Below, piece by piece: positions 56,719 to 64,000 of a DNA stretch of 64,000 bases. Location: positions 1 to 64,000 of the forward strand of contig JAVJSI010000009.1 of the NCBI GenBank assembly GCA_040219515.1, read 5' to 3'. The first letter of the stretch is position 1; each line of letters starts with the position of its first letter. This DNA comes from Acidimicrobiales bacterium. Lineage in GTDB: Bacteria > Actinomycetota > Acidimicrobiia > Acidimicrobiales > Aldehydirespiratoraceae. The notes under the pieces were generated by a model. It was given only the letters and a program-made list of their open reading frames with translations. It made no database searches and was not told the DNA's origin. Made by a program: the position numbers and the translations under genes.

Positions 56719-58571
56719 GTCGTCAGCGACTGCTCGGGCTGCACGGCCCCTCGCGCCGAACCGACCTGGCAGAGACCGACCATCTGCGCCCGGAGACGGT
56801 CGATGTCGCGCTCGTCGAGGCAGTCGATCTCCGACGGCGCCTGGGCGGGAACCCGGCAGTGCGAGATCAACGGATGTGCGTGCCGATCATCACGTTCGGC
56901 CTGGCCGAGCAGGACCTCGTGGAGCTTCTCTCCCGGACGCAGGCCGGTGAACACGATGTCGATGGGGCGGTCCGCCTGGGCCACCAGACGACGGGCGACG
57001 TCGACGATCTTGACCGGTTCACCCATGTCGAGGACGAGTGCCTCGCCGTCCAGGCCGACCGCACCCGCCTGCACGACGAGCTGCACGGCCTCGGTGACCG
57101 TCATGAAGTAGCGGGTCACGTCCGGGTGGGTGACCGTGATCGGCCCGCCCTCGGCAACCTGACGTTCGAAGGCACCGAGCACGGAACCACGGGACCCGAG
57201 CACGTTGCCGAACCGCACCGAGAGATAGACCCCGTCCTCGCGGGCGGCGTACCACGACGTCAACTGCTCGGCGATCCGCTTGGTGTAACCGAGCACGCTG
57301 GTCGGATCGGCGGCCTTGTCGGTCGAGATGTTGACGAAGCGGTCCACGCCCGACACCGACGCGGCCTCGAGCACGTTGAGCGTGCCCCGCACGTTCGTCT
57401 TGACCGCTTCGGCGGGGTGGAGTTCGAGGAGCGGGAGATGCTTCAGCGCTGCGGTGTGGAACACCACATCGGGCCGGTGATGCAGGAACACGTCCTTCAT
57501 CCGCTCGGCGTCGCGGATGTCGGCCACGACCAGCCGTTCGTTGTCGAGCAGGGCTCGGCCCTCGATGGCCATCTGCACGGCGTGCAGCGCCGACTCGTCG
57601 CGATCGAGCATGATCAGCGCCCCGGGTCCGAAGCGGTGGAGTTGACGACAGAGCTCGGAGCCGATGGACCCACCGGCACCGGTGACCAGCACGCGACGCC
57701 CGGTGATGTAGCCGGCGATCGCGTCGATGTCGGTGTCGATCTGGTGGCGGCCGAGGAGATCCGCCTCGGTGACCGGACGCATGTCGTCGGCGCCGACGCG
57801 TCCGTCGATCAACTCGGTCACGCGGGGCACGATGCGCAGCCCGAGATCGGCCGCCAGCGCGCGGGTCGAGAGATCACGAAGGCTGTCCGACGTGATCGAG
57901 GGCGCCGCGACCACCAGCATCTCGGCCCCGGTCGATGCCGCGATCGAGCCGAGTCGGTCGCGATCGCCGAGCACGGGGACGCCGCGTACCCGCAGGTTGC
58001 GCTTGGCCGGGTCGTCGTCGATGAAGCCGACCGGCGCGTAGCGGCCCTCCGGGTCCGAAAGCATCGAGTTGATGACCTGCACGCCGCCGTCGCCGGCGCC
58101 GAAGACGAGCACCGGCGTGGCACCGGTCGCCGATCCGCGGCTGCGGCGCAGCAGGACGAGACGTTCGAGAAAGCGGGCCGCGCCGGCCGCGCAGAACGCG
58201 GCGGGTGCGGCGGCGAGAACGACGCTGGTGGGCACCACCCGGGCCGACAGCACGACGTTGTTCACCACGAGGAGCACCGCGCAACCGACCATCACTGCAC
58301 GGGCGAGAGCGAGGCCCTCATCGAGGCTGCCGCGTCGCCAGCGGCCGCGGTACAGACCGGCCAGGGCACCGGCACCGAGCATCGCCGTCACCGCGATCGC
58401 GATCGCGGTGAGTGGTTCCCACCGCTGCCAGGAGGCGCCGGTGAGATCGAACCGCAGTGCCATGGCGGCGAGAACTCCGATGACCCACGCCAGCGAATCC
58501 ACGAACGCAAGAGCCACGCCGGATACGTGCGGTCGATGCCCCGCCTTCCCGGGCTTCGCGTTGATCGCCAT
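56715..58571 (-). CDS. Membrane nucleotide-sugar 4,6-dehydratase (PglF/CapD/WbpM-like)
   Basis: The 618-residue protein has four N-terminal membrane helices (residues 15-130), a first Rossmann domain (PVLVFGAGDGGVQVINSML) and the catalytic SDR domain. The latter has RRVLVTGAGGSIGSELCRQL at 292-311, TAALKHLPLLE near residue 373, STDK at 416-419 and Lys431 in VLGYTKRIAE. This family removes water from UDP-GlcNAc to give the 4-keto-6-deoxy sugar, first step to diNAcBac or related sugars. The residue four before the catalytic Lys, Tyr in most SDRs and Met in PglF/WbpM, is Leu427 here. AGGAGG lies 10 nt before the ATG at 58571. Confidence 0.9.
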   Translation of the reverse strand: MAINAKPGKAGHRPHVSGVALAFVDSLAWVIGVLAAMALRFDLTGASWQRWEPLTAIAIAVTAMLGAGALAGLYRGRWRRGSLDEGLALARAVMVGCAVLLVVNNVVLSARVVPTSVVLAAAPAAFCAAGAARFLERLVLLRRSRGSATGATPVLVFGAGDGGVQVINSMLSDPEGRYAPVGFIDDDPAKRNLRVRGVPVLGDRDRLGSIAASTGAEMLVVAAPSITSDSLRDLSTRALAADLGLRIVPRVTELIDGRVGADDMRPVTEADLLGRHQIDTDIDAIAGYITGRRVLVTGAGGSIGSELCRQLHRFGPGALIMLDRDESALHAVQMAIEGRALLDNERLVVADIRDAERMKDVFLHHRPDVVFHTAALKHLPLLELHPAEAVKTNVRGTLNVLEAASVSGVDRFVNISTDKAADPTSVLGYTKRIAEQLTSWYAAREDGVYLSVRFGNVLGSRGSVLGAFERQVAEGGPITVTHPDVTRYFMTVTEAVQLVVQAGAVGLDGEALVLDMGEPVKIVDVARRLVAQADRPIDIVFTGLRPGEKLHEVLLGQAERDDRHAHPLISHCRVPAQAPSEIDCLDERDIDRLRAQMVGLCQVGSARGAVQPEQSLTT

Positions 58572-58635
58572 CGATGTGGTCCCTCCTGTCGGACACGTGC
58601 CGTCCACCCCGTGTATCGGCAGAATTTGTACGGTT

Positions 58636-60948
58636 GTGAGTACGCGGCGGACCCCCCGAGGAGGAGCCATCGACGCGAGCTCCCCTCGCTCCTCCAGAGT
58701 CCGTCGGACGGGTCGCGACGAGCGACTGGCCGTGGTCGTTCTGGCCGCCGTCGGTGCCGTGGCCGCGGTGTTGGGCGGGGCCGCGCCCACGGGAATCACC
58801 CTCGTCGATGCGGCCTATGTGGGCGCCGCAGGCGCCGCGCTCGCGTTCGCCGGCGGACGGGCGCGTCGGGTCTCGTGGCTGATCAGCGGGGTCCTGGCGC
58901 TCTGGTTCACCCCGACGAGCCTCGGACGCGTCGTGGCGATCGCCGCCGTCGTGGTCGCCGTCTGGGCAGCTCGCCAGGGGCGCCGCCGCAGCCTGGGCGC
59001 GATCGTCGGTGCGCTGCTCGCATTCGTCCTGGGCGACCTCGGCAGCGGCCCGTTCCTGGGGTCGACCTTTCTCCTCGCCGCGCTGGCGGCCGCGCCGATC
59101 CTCGCCTCCGGGCTGCGCGGCATGCCGACCCATTGGCGGCGGCCGGTCACCGTCGGCCTGTCGACCTGGGCCGCGGCTGCCGTGTTGGCGACCGGTCTGT
59201 TCGGCGTCTCCTCACTCCTGGCGACCACCGACGTCACCGACGGCATCGACGCGGCGAATCAGGGGTTCGATCTCGCCGCCGACACCGAGCAGGAAGGGTC
59301 GGCGACCGCCTTCGAGCACGCTCGCGACCGCTTCGAATCGGCCCGTTCGAAGGTCAGCGGGTTCTGGACCCTCCCTGCGCGACTCGTGCCGGTGGTCGGA
59401 CAGCACGCCCGGGCCGTACAGGTGGTCACCGCCGAAGGGGTCGCCCTCACCTCCACCGCCGCCGACGCGGCGAGGTCGGTCGACCCGAGCGATGTCCGCC
59501 TGATCGGCGGACGTCTCGACCTGCGGGTCGTCGAGCGCCTCCAACCGGTGCTCGCGCGCACCGAGCGAGCGGTCGACCGCGCCATCGATCGCGTCGACGA
59601 CGCCCGTAGCCCCTGGCTGGCCACGCCGCTCGACGAGCGCATGGACGACCTCCTCACCGAACTCGCCGACACCCGACCGTCGGCCCACACGGCATCGGTC
59701 GCGGTGAGAACGATCCCCGAGTTGATGGGGGCCGACGAACCGGTGCACTGGCTGGTCGGCGTCACGACTCCCGCCGAAGCGCGCGGCCTCGGTGGTCTCC
59801 TCGGGAACTGGGTACTGATCGAAGCCGACGACGGCGCCCTGTCGATGGTCGCCTCCGGCCGCAACGAGGACATCAACACGCTCCTCAGGGAGCGCAACGT
59901 CGAGTTGACGGGGCCGGCCCAATACGTCGAGCGCTGGAGCCGCTACTCCCCGAACGAGTTCTTCCAGGACGTCACCTTGTCCCCGGACCTCCCGATGGTC
60001 GCCGCCGTCGCCGCCGACCTCTTCGAGCAGGCGACCGACGAGCGGATCGACGGTGTCATCGTGGTCGACCCGTTCGCCATCGGCGCCCTCCTGCGGCTGG
60101 TCGGTCCCGTCGAGGTGGACGATCTCACCCTCACCGGCGACCGCGTCGTCCCCTTCCTCCTCGAGGACCAGTACCTGCGCTACGCCGACGACGAGGTGGG
60201 GCGGGTGAGCGCCCTCGCGCAGCTGATCAACGGCGCCTTCTCCTCGTTCACCAGCGGCGCGCTCCCCGGTCCCACGACCATCGCCGATGGGTTCGGGCCG
60301 GTCATCGACCAGGACCGCATCGGATTCTGGTGGCGGGGCGGCGACGCCGACGAACTCTTCGAGCTCACCGGACTCGACGGCGAGTTCCCGATCCCGACGT
60401 CGGACATGGTGGCGCTCGTGCACCAGAACGCGGGCCAGAACAAGCTCGACACCCATCTCCGTCGTGCGCTCGACTACCGCCTCGACATCGTCGGCACCGA
60501 GGCGACAGGCACCATCACCGTCACCCTCCACAACGATCTCGACGACCTCACGCTCCCCGCGGCCATCATCGCCAGCAACGACCAGGGGTATCCCCTCGGC
60601 ACCAACGTCGCTCGGCTGGCGGTGCACACCGCCCTCGACTTCCGCGCCGCCCGACTCGACGGCGAGGAGACAACCGTCGAACGCGACATCGCGTTCGGTC
60701 ACGACGCGCTCACCGTGCTCATCGAGGTCCCGGCCGGGGGAACACGGACCCTGACGATCGAGGTGGGCGGCACCCTCGACCCCTCGTCCTACTCGTTGAG
60801 CCTTCCGCAACAGCCGCTCGTGAACGACGACGCCGTCACCATCGCCGTCACCGTCGACGGCACTCCCCTCGATCTCCCACCATCGCTGGACCTCGACGTC
60901 GACACCGTGTTGCGACCGGGGGGCGAAGCCGATCCGATCGATCGGTGA
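58636..60948 (+). CDS. DUF4012 family protein, exopolysaccharide-associated
   Basis: The 770-residue protein has a hydrophobic N-terminal third (AVVVLAAVGAVAAVLGGAAP and several more helices to residue 190). A long extracellular-type region follows, with ARLVPVVGQHARAVQVVTAE near residue 245 and RYSPNEFFQDVTLSPDLPMV near residue 435. VVDPFAIGALLRLVGPVEVD near residue 476 is the DUF4012 core. A beta-rich C-terminal part ends the protein. The function of the family is unknown, and members often occur in actinobacterial glycan loci. The GTG at 58636 is the first plausible start after the divergent dehydratase gene; the open frame upstream is antisense to that gene. Confidence 0.85.
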   Translation: MSTRRTPRGGAIDASSPRSSRVRRTGRDERLAVVVLAAVGAVAAVLGGAAPTGITLVDAAYVGAAGAALAFAGGRARRVSWLISGVLALWFTPTSLGRVVAIAAVVVAVWAARQGRRRSLGAIVGALLAFVLGDLGSGPFLGSTFLLAALAAAPILASGLRGMPTHWRRPVTVGLSTWAAAAVLATGLFGVSSLLATTDVTDGIDAANQGFDLAADTEQEGSATAFEHARDRFESARSKVSGFWTLPARLVPVVGQHARAVQVVTAEGVALTSTAADAARSVDPSDVRLIGGRLDLRVVERLQPVLARTERAVDRAIDRVDDARSPWLATPLDERMDDLLTELADTRPSAHTASVAVRTIPELMGADEPVHWLVGVTTPAEARGLGGLLGNWVLIEADDGALSMVASGRNEDINTLLRERNVELTGPAQYVERWSRYSPNEFFQDVTLSPDLPMVAAVAADLFEQATDERIDGVIVVDPFAIGALLRLVGPVEVDDLTLTGDRVVPFLLEDQYLRYADDEVGRVSALAQLINGAFSSFTSGALPGPTTIADGFGPVIDQDRIGFWWRGGDADELFELTGLDGEFPIPTSDMVALVHQNAGQNKLDTHLRRALDYRLDIVGTEATGTITVTLHNDLDDLTLPAAIIASNDQGYPLGTNVARLAVHTALDFRAARLDGEETTVERDIAFGHDALTVLIEVPAGGTRTLTIEVGGTLDPSSYSLSLPQQPLVNDDAVTIAVTVDGTPLDLPPSLDLDVDTVLRPGGEADPIDR

Positions 60949-61021
60949 TGGGCCGACCGGCGCTATTCGGCAGCGAACACTCAACTCGCGCCCGGGAGCG
61001 GCCGATTGCGGGGATGATTCC

Positions 61022-61792
61022 ATGACGCACCACCTCCGCGCCCAGGCAACGCCTCGATGGCTGCCCGCCGTCGTCCTCTTCGTTGCTGCTCTCATGTGGA
61101 GCGTCGCGCCCGCTGCCGCCCAGTACGGCGGCGGCGTCAGCGTGGTCGTCGATCCCATTCGCGTCGAGATCGGCGAGGACTTCGCCTACTTCGGCTCCAG
61201 CTGTCCGGCCGGAAGCACGGTGACCATCACGATCGATGGTCTCCCCGGCATCGCCGACACCACGATCGCCAATGACGACAGCTCGTTCGGCGGGACCACG
61301 GTGCCGCTCCCCGAGGCCGTCGTGCCCGGCCAGGACTATGTGGTCCGGGCCACCTGCAACGGTGATTCGGCCACCTCGACCCTGCGCGCGGTCTGCCGCG
61401 GCGGCGACGACCCGGTCGACGGGGAGTGTCCGGGCGGCACCATCGGCGAGGTCACGACCACGACCAGCACCACTCCCGGCGGGAGCGGCACGGGTGGCGG
61501 CGACAACGGCGGTGGCGACGGCACCGGCGGAAACGGCGACAATGGCGGTGGCGACGGCACCGGCGGAGACGGCGAAGACGGCGGGAACGGCGACGGCATC
61601 ATCACCGGCGGCGAACCCACCGGCGGTGGCAGCGGGACCGGATCCGACTTGACGCCGGCCCTCGCCGTGACCGGCGCGAGTTTCGTCGAACAGGCGGCGC
61701 AGCTGGCGGTCACGCTCGTCGCGATGGGCGCGATCCTGGTGCTCCTCACCGTGCGTCGCCGCGAGCACGCAGTCCCTTCCGAGTCGGCCTGA
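61022..61792 (+). CDS. Secreted protein with LAXTG-type cell-wall sorting signal
   Basis: The 256-residue protein has a signal peptide (PAVVLFVAALMWSVAPAAAQ) and a beta-sandwich-like domain with two Cys pairs (SSCPAGSTVTITIDGLPG; RATCNGDS; AVCRGG; GECPGG). A Gly/Asp-rich linker with two near-identical 12-residue repeats follows, then a sorting signal. LAVTG at 214-218 precedes a hydrophobic helix and RRRE. LAXTG is the motif used by class E sortases of high-GC Gram-positives. No sortase gene is in the window. It follows the DUF4012 gene by 73 nt and may be a surface protein of the same locus. Confidence 0.8.
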   Translation: MTHHLRAQATPRWLPAVVLFVAALMWSVAPAAAQYGGGVSVVVDPIRVEIGEDFAYFGSSCPAGSTVTITIDGLPGIADTTIANDDSSFGGTTVPLPEAVVPGQDYVVRATCNGDSATSTLRAVCRGGDDPVDGECPGGTIGEVTTTTSTTPGGSGTGGGDNGGGDGTGGNGDNGGGDGTGGDGEDGGNGDGIITGGEPTGGGSGTGSDLTPALAVTGASFVEQAAQLAVTLVAMGAILVLLTVRRREHAVPSESA

Positions 61793-61815
61793 TTCGACCC
61801 GAGTCGGCTCCGGGC

Positions 61816-62064
61816 TCAGCCCGACCGACGACGCCGACGGATCAGCCAGCCGAGCACCTCGCTGAGGACGGCGCCGAGCACCGCAGCGATCACGATCACC
61901 AACCACAGCGGCCAGGTGCCGTCGAGGAAGAGCCACGACACCTCGGTGTCGGTTCGGTTCTGCCCGATGAAGGCGATCAGCGCAATGGCGATCGCGGCCG
62001 CACCGATGACCGTGACGAGCCCCGTCGACTCGCTGTTCTCTTCGACCACGGGATCGTCGGACAT
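61816..62064 (-). CDS. LapA-domain small membrane protein (DUF1049-like)
   Basis: The 82-residue protein has two membrane helices, LVTVIGAAAIAIALIAFIGQ and PLWLVIVIAAVLGAVLSEVL, joined by NRTDTEVSWLF, and ends in RRRRRSG. The loop with QN...VSWLF and the second helix closing in a basic tail match the LapA/YciS family (PF06305). In enterobacteria LapA helps control lipopolysaccharide assembly. In actinobacteria its role is unknown. A strong GAAGGAAGG precedes the ATG. Confidence 0.85.
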   Translation of the reverse strand: MSDDPVVEENSESTGLVTVIGAAAIAIALIAFIGQNRTDTEVSWLFLDGTWPLWLVIVIAAVLGAVLSEVLGWLIRRRRRSG

Positions 62065-62144
62065 CTGGCCTTCCTTCTTCCAGTCTCGACTGCGTTATCG
62101 ACTGCCGAACCCCGAGCGTAGACGAACCGTGAGATGCTGGCGGC

Positions 62145-63041
62145 ATGCGTGTTCTCGTGAGCGGTTCCACTGGTCTGATCGGCGAGGCCCTCGTCACCCG
62201 GCTGGCGGCCGACGGTCACGAACCGGTTCGCCTCGTGCGTTCCGCGCCTCCCGACGACCGCCCGAGTGTGCGCTGGGACCCTGCCGCCGGAACGATCGAC
62301 GACGATGCGCTGACCGACATCGACGCCGTCGTCCACCTGGCCGGCGAGGGCATCGCCGAACGACGCTGGACCGACGATCAGAAGGCCCGGATCCTGAACA
62401 GTCGCGTCGACGGCACGACCCTGTTGGCCGAGACGATCGCTGCGGCCGACAACCCGCCCGCTGTCTTCCTCTCCGGTTCGGCCATCGGGTTCTACGGCGA
62501 TCGTGGCGACGAACTCCTGACCGAAGCGAGCGCCGGTGGCGACGGGTTCCTCGCCCATGTGACCGTGGAGTGGGAGAAGGCAACGGCCGCTGCCGCATCC
62601 TCGTCCCGGGTGGTGCACATCCGCACCGGGATCGTGTTGTCCGGTGACGGCGGCGCGCTCGCACCACTCCTGCCGTTCTTCAAGCTCGGCGTCGGCGGCC
62701 GCATCGGTGACGGTGAACAGTGGTGGAGTTGGATCGCCATCGACGACATGGTGGGCGCGCTCACGTGGCTACTGACCAGCGACGTGTCCGGGCCGGTCAA
62801 CCTCACCGGCCCCGCGCCGGTCACCAACGGCGAATTCACCGACACGCTCGGACGCGTGCTGCATCGACCGACATTGTTACCGACGCCCAAACCGGCGCTG
62901 TGGCTGAAGCTCGGACGCGAACTCACCGAGGAGTTGCTCTACGCCAGCCAACGCGTGGCGCCCACCGTGCTGCTCGAACGGGGCTACCAGTTCGAGCACC
63001 CCGACCTCGAGAGCGCGCTGCGTGCCGCGCTCACCGACTGA
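62145..63041 (+). CDS. TIGR01777-family NAD-dependent epimerase/dehydratase (YfcH-like)
   Basis: The 298-residue atypical SDR starts VLVSGSTGLIGEALVTRLAA and has VVHLAGEGIAERRWTDDQKA near residue 62, the active-site-like SGSAIGFYGDRGDELLTE near residue 109 and VHIRTGIVLSGDGGAL near residue 165. A C-terminal DUF1731-like end contains HRPTLLPTPKPALWLKLGRE. The cellular substrate of this widespread family is unknown. It is monocistronic, and its last 11 nt overlap the convergent DUF427 gene. Confidence 0.93.
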   Translation: MRVLVSGSTGLIGEALVTRLAADGHEPVRLVRSAPPDDRPSVRWDPAAGTIDDDALTDIDAVVHLAGEGIAERRWTDDQKARILNSRVDGTTLLAETIAAADNPPAVFLSGSAIGFYGDRGDELLTEASAGGDGFLAHVTVEWEKATAAAASSSRVVHIRTGIVLSGDGGALAPLLPFFKLGVGGRIGDGEQWWSWIAIDDMVGALTWLLTSDVSGPVNLTGPAPVTNGEFTDTLGRVLHRPTLLPTPKPALWLKLGRELTEELLYASQRVAPTVLLERGYQFEHPDLESALRAALTD

Positions 63042-63315
63042 CGGTCACGACCGGATAGAACGCGACCCGACCGGCCACCGCTTCTGCGCCGGACTTCGGC
63101 TCCGGGTAGTACCAGGCGGCGTTCGTGGCCCGCTCATCGTCGACCACGAGGTCCCAATAGGCGGCATCACCCTTCCACGGGCAGTGCGTGGTGTGGTCGG
63201 ACTCGATCACGAACTGTCGGTCGAGTGCGTCGATCGGGAAGTAGGCGTTGCCCTCCACGATCTCGATGTCGTCGCTCTGGGCGATCACGGTGCCATTGAA
63301 GGTTGCGGTTGCCAT
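63031..63315 (-). CDS. DUF427 family protein
   Basis: The 94-residue protein matches DUF427 along its whole length. It starts TATFNGTVIAQSDDIEIVEG and has AYFPIDALDRQFVIESDHTT near residue 24. HCPWKGDAAYWDLVVDD near residue 44 is the family hallmark (H-CPWKG-A-Y). YYPEP and GRVAFYP follow. It is a small beta-rich protein of unknown function. AGAGGA lies just upstream of the ATG at 63315, next to a 12-nt sequence that can pair with an upstream arm. Confidence 0.93.
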   Translation of the reverse strand: MATATFNGTVIAQSDDIEIVEGNAYFPIDALDRQFVIESDHTTHCPWKGDAAYWDLVVDDERATNAAWYYPEPKSGAEAVAGRVAFYPVVTVSR

Positions 63316-63324
63316 GGAGTCCTC

Positions 63325-63356
63325 TGTCGTCGGGTGTGGCTGTCGTCGGGTGTGGC
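63325..63356. repeat. 16-nt perfect tandem duplication upstream of DUF427 gene
   Basis: TGTCGTCGGGTGTGGC is repeated head to tail at 63325-63340 and 63341-63356. Each copy contains the 12-nt arm that can pair with the inverted copy at 63364-63375. Confidence 0.9.
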
Positions 63357-63375
63357 GGTTGCAACACCCGACGAC
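63342..63375 (-). terminator. 12-bp hairpin between SLOG-like and DUF427 genes
   Basis: GTCGTCGGGTGT (63342-63353) and its exact inverse complement (63364-63375) flank a 10-nt loop. On the minus strand this lies 14 nt after the stop of the SLOG-like gene and before the DUF427 gene. There is no U-run, so it may be a factor-dependent terminator or an mRNA structure. A second copy of one arm at 63326-63337 gives an alternative pairing. Confidence 0.5.
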
Positions 63376-63389
63376 GGGGGCGCATTCCC

Positions 63390-63956
63390 TCAGGGCCCGA
63401 TCACCCACACGTCATCGGGCATCTCCTGCTCGAAGCGCGTGACCATCTCGCCGACCCGTCGCTCGGTGCCGTCCCACACGATCAGCGCCTCGTCGGCGAC
63501 CGTGCGGAACCAGCCGTTGCGACGGTCCATGGCCTGTCCGGCCCGAGACGTCGTGTCAGGTGCCTTGCGCTCGAGCAGCACCACCGCCGCCGCGGCCTCG
63601 ATCAGCTCGGCGAATCGGCGCCTCGATTCCGCTGGCCACTTCGCGTCGGCGTCGGGGTAGGGCAACACGGCTACGTAGGGCACGCCGGCGGCCGTCGCCG
63701 CTTCGGCGCCGAGTGTCTCGGCCCCGAGTCGCAGACCGGTGAGCACGACCAGGTCGGGATCGAGACGCTGTTTCGCCTCGATGATCTCGGCGAGCCGCCG
63801 GCGCACGTCGGCCGCCGTCTCGTTCTCGTCGTACCCGCCGAGACCCGGGGGCTGAAGACCGAGGACCACCATCGACCGGCCCGCGGGGCGCCATGTCGAA
63901 CCGAAACGGCCCTCCGCATCCGGGGTCGACGGCGCCGCCGCGGTCCCACCGATCAC
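63390..63956 (-). CDS. SLOG/DUF1273 (YspA)-like protein; 5' end unresolved
   Basis: The visible product has a Rossmann-like nucleotide-binding pattern. MVVLGLQPPGLGGYDENETA is followed by RRRLAEIIEAKQRLDPDLVV and then LTGLRLGAETLGAEAATAAG. VPYVAVLPYPDADAKWPAES, AAVVLLERKAPDTTSRAGQAM with RRNGWFRTVADEALIVWDG, and MPDDVWVIG end the protein. This order matches YpsA/YspA-type DUF1273 proteins of the SLOG superfamily, which bind nucleotides or derived ligands. The GTG at 63956 is the first start codon in the window, an ATG at 63872 begins the conserved part, and the frame stays open to base 64000. The gene may be longer than shown. Confidence 0.55.
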   Translation of the reverse strand: MIGGTAAAPSTPDAEGRFGSTWRPAGRSMVVLGLQPPGLGGYDENETAADVRRRLAEIIEAKQRLDPDLVVLTGLRLGAETLGAEAATAAGVPYVAVLPYPDADAKWPAESRRRFAELIEAAAAVVLLERKAPDTTSRAGQAMDRRNGWFRTVADEALIVWDGTERRVGEMVTRFEQEMPDDVWVIGP

Positions 63957-64000
63957 GGTCCCACCGATGTCGTCGGCCGGACCGAACTCGTCGGGTCGGC

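Noticed and set aside
1-64000. Mobile elements or genomic island boundaries
   Set aside because: No transposase, integrase, tRNA gene, attachment-site repeat or base-composition break was seen by eye.

Overview
The window is high-GC DNA (roughly two-thirds G+C by eye) with tightly packed genes. Many are joined by 4-nt GTGA or ATGA stop/start overlaps. The gene content points to an actinobacterium of the class Acidimicrobiia (Ilumatobacter-like): SLH-like repeats of the form TTGTSPTxFxP...TRGQMATFLWR, a DUF2510 protein, Ku plus a stand-alone LigD polymerase, an LAXTG-type surface protein, and TANNNT -10 boxes placed 6-10 nt upstream of start codons (leaderless genes). This lineage assignment is inference. 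No rRNA, tRNA, CRISPR array, transposase or phage gene was seen, and no stretch over 300 nt lacks a gene.

Region 1 (1-26.8 kb) is a cell-surface polysaccharide locus. It holds glycosyltransferases, a sugar methyltransferase, a YfhO-type membrane protein, an O-antigen ligase/polymerase-like protein, a Wzm/Wzt ABC exporter, a polyprenyl-phosphate hexose-1-phosphate transferase, a CsaB-like polysaccharide pyruvyl transferase, the dTDP-rhamnose set rmlA-rmlC-rmlB-rmlD and a Wzx-like flippase. In its middle sit three exported wall-directed proteins, each ending in three SLH-like repeats: a subtilase, a SpoIID-type protein and a PGRP-type amidase. SLH domains classically bind pyruvylated wall polymers, so the neighbouring pyruvyl transferase suggests one working unit.

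Region 2 (26.9-43 kb) is mostly housekeeping: a rhodanese-ThiF fusion, a sirtuin, a DUF2510 membrane protein, leucyl aminopeptidase, a two-gene NHEJ module (Ku and LigD-Pol), an M24 peptidase, and a lipoate block. That block has dihydrolipoyl dehydrogenase, the E2 acyltransferase and a LipB-LipA fusion in a single reading frame. A degenerate HD-GYP/GAF/GGDEF protein closes the region.

Region 3 (43-62 kb) is a second, exopolysaccharide-type locus. It has a Wzc-like co-polymerase/tyrosine kinase, a Wzy-like membrane protein and a PqqD plus HPr-kinase-like protein in one operon. It also has GT4 glycosyltransferases, a polysaccharide deacetylase, a GNAT enzyme, a DUF4012 protein and an LAXTG-anchored secreted protein. 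A dispersed Pgl-like set (4,6-dehydratase, aminotransferase, acetyltransferase, phosphoglycosyl transferase) is sufficient in principle to make and load a diacetamido-trideoxyhexose such as diNAcBac. The last 2 kb hold a LapA-like protein, a TIGR01777 epimerase, a DUF427 protein and a SLOG/DUF1273-like protein that may run off the window end.
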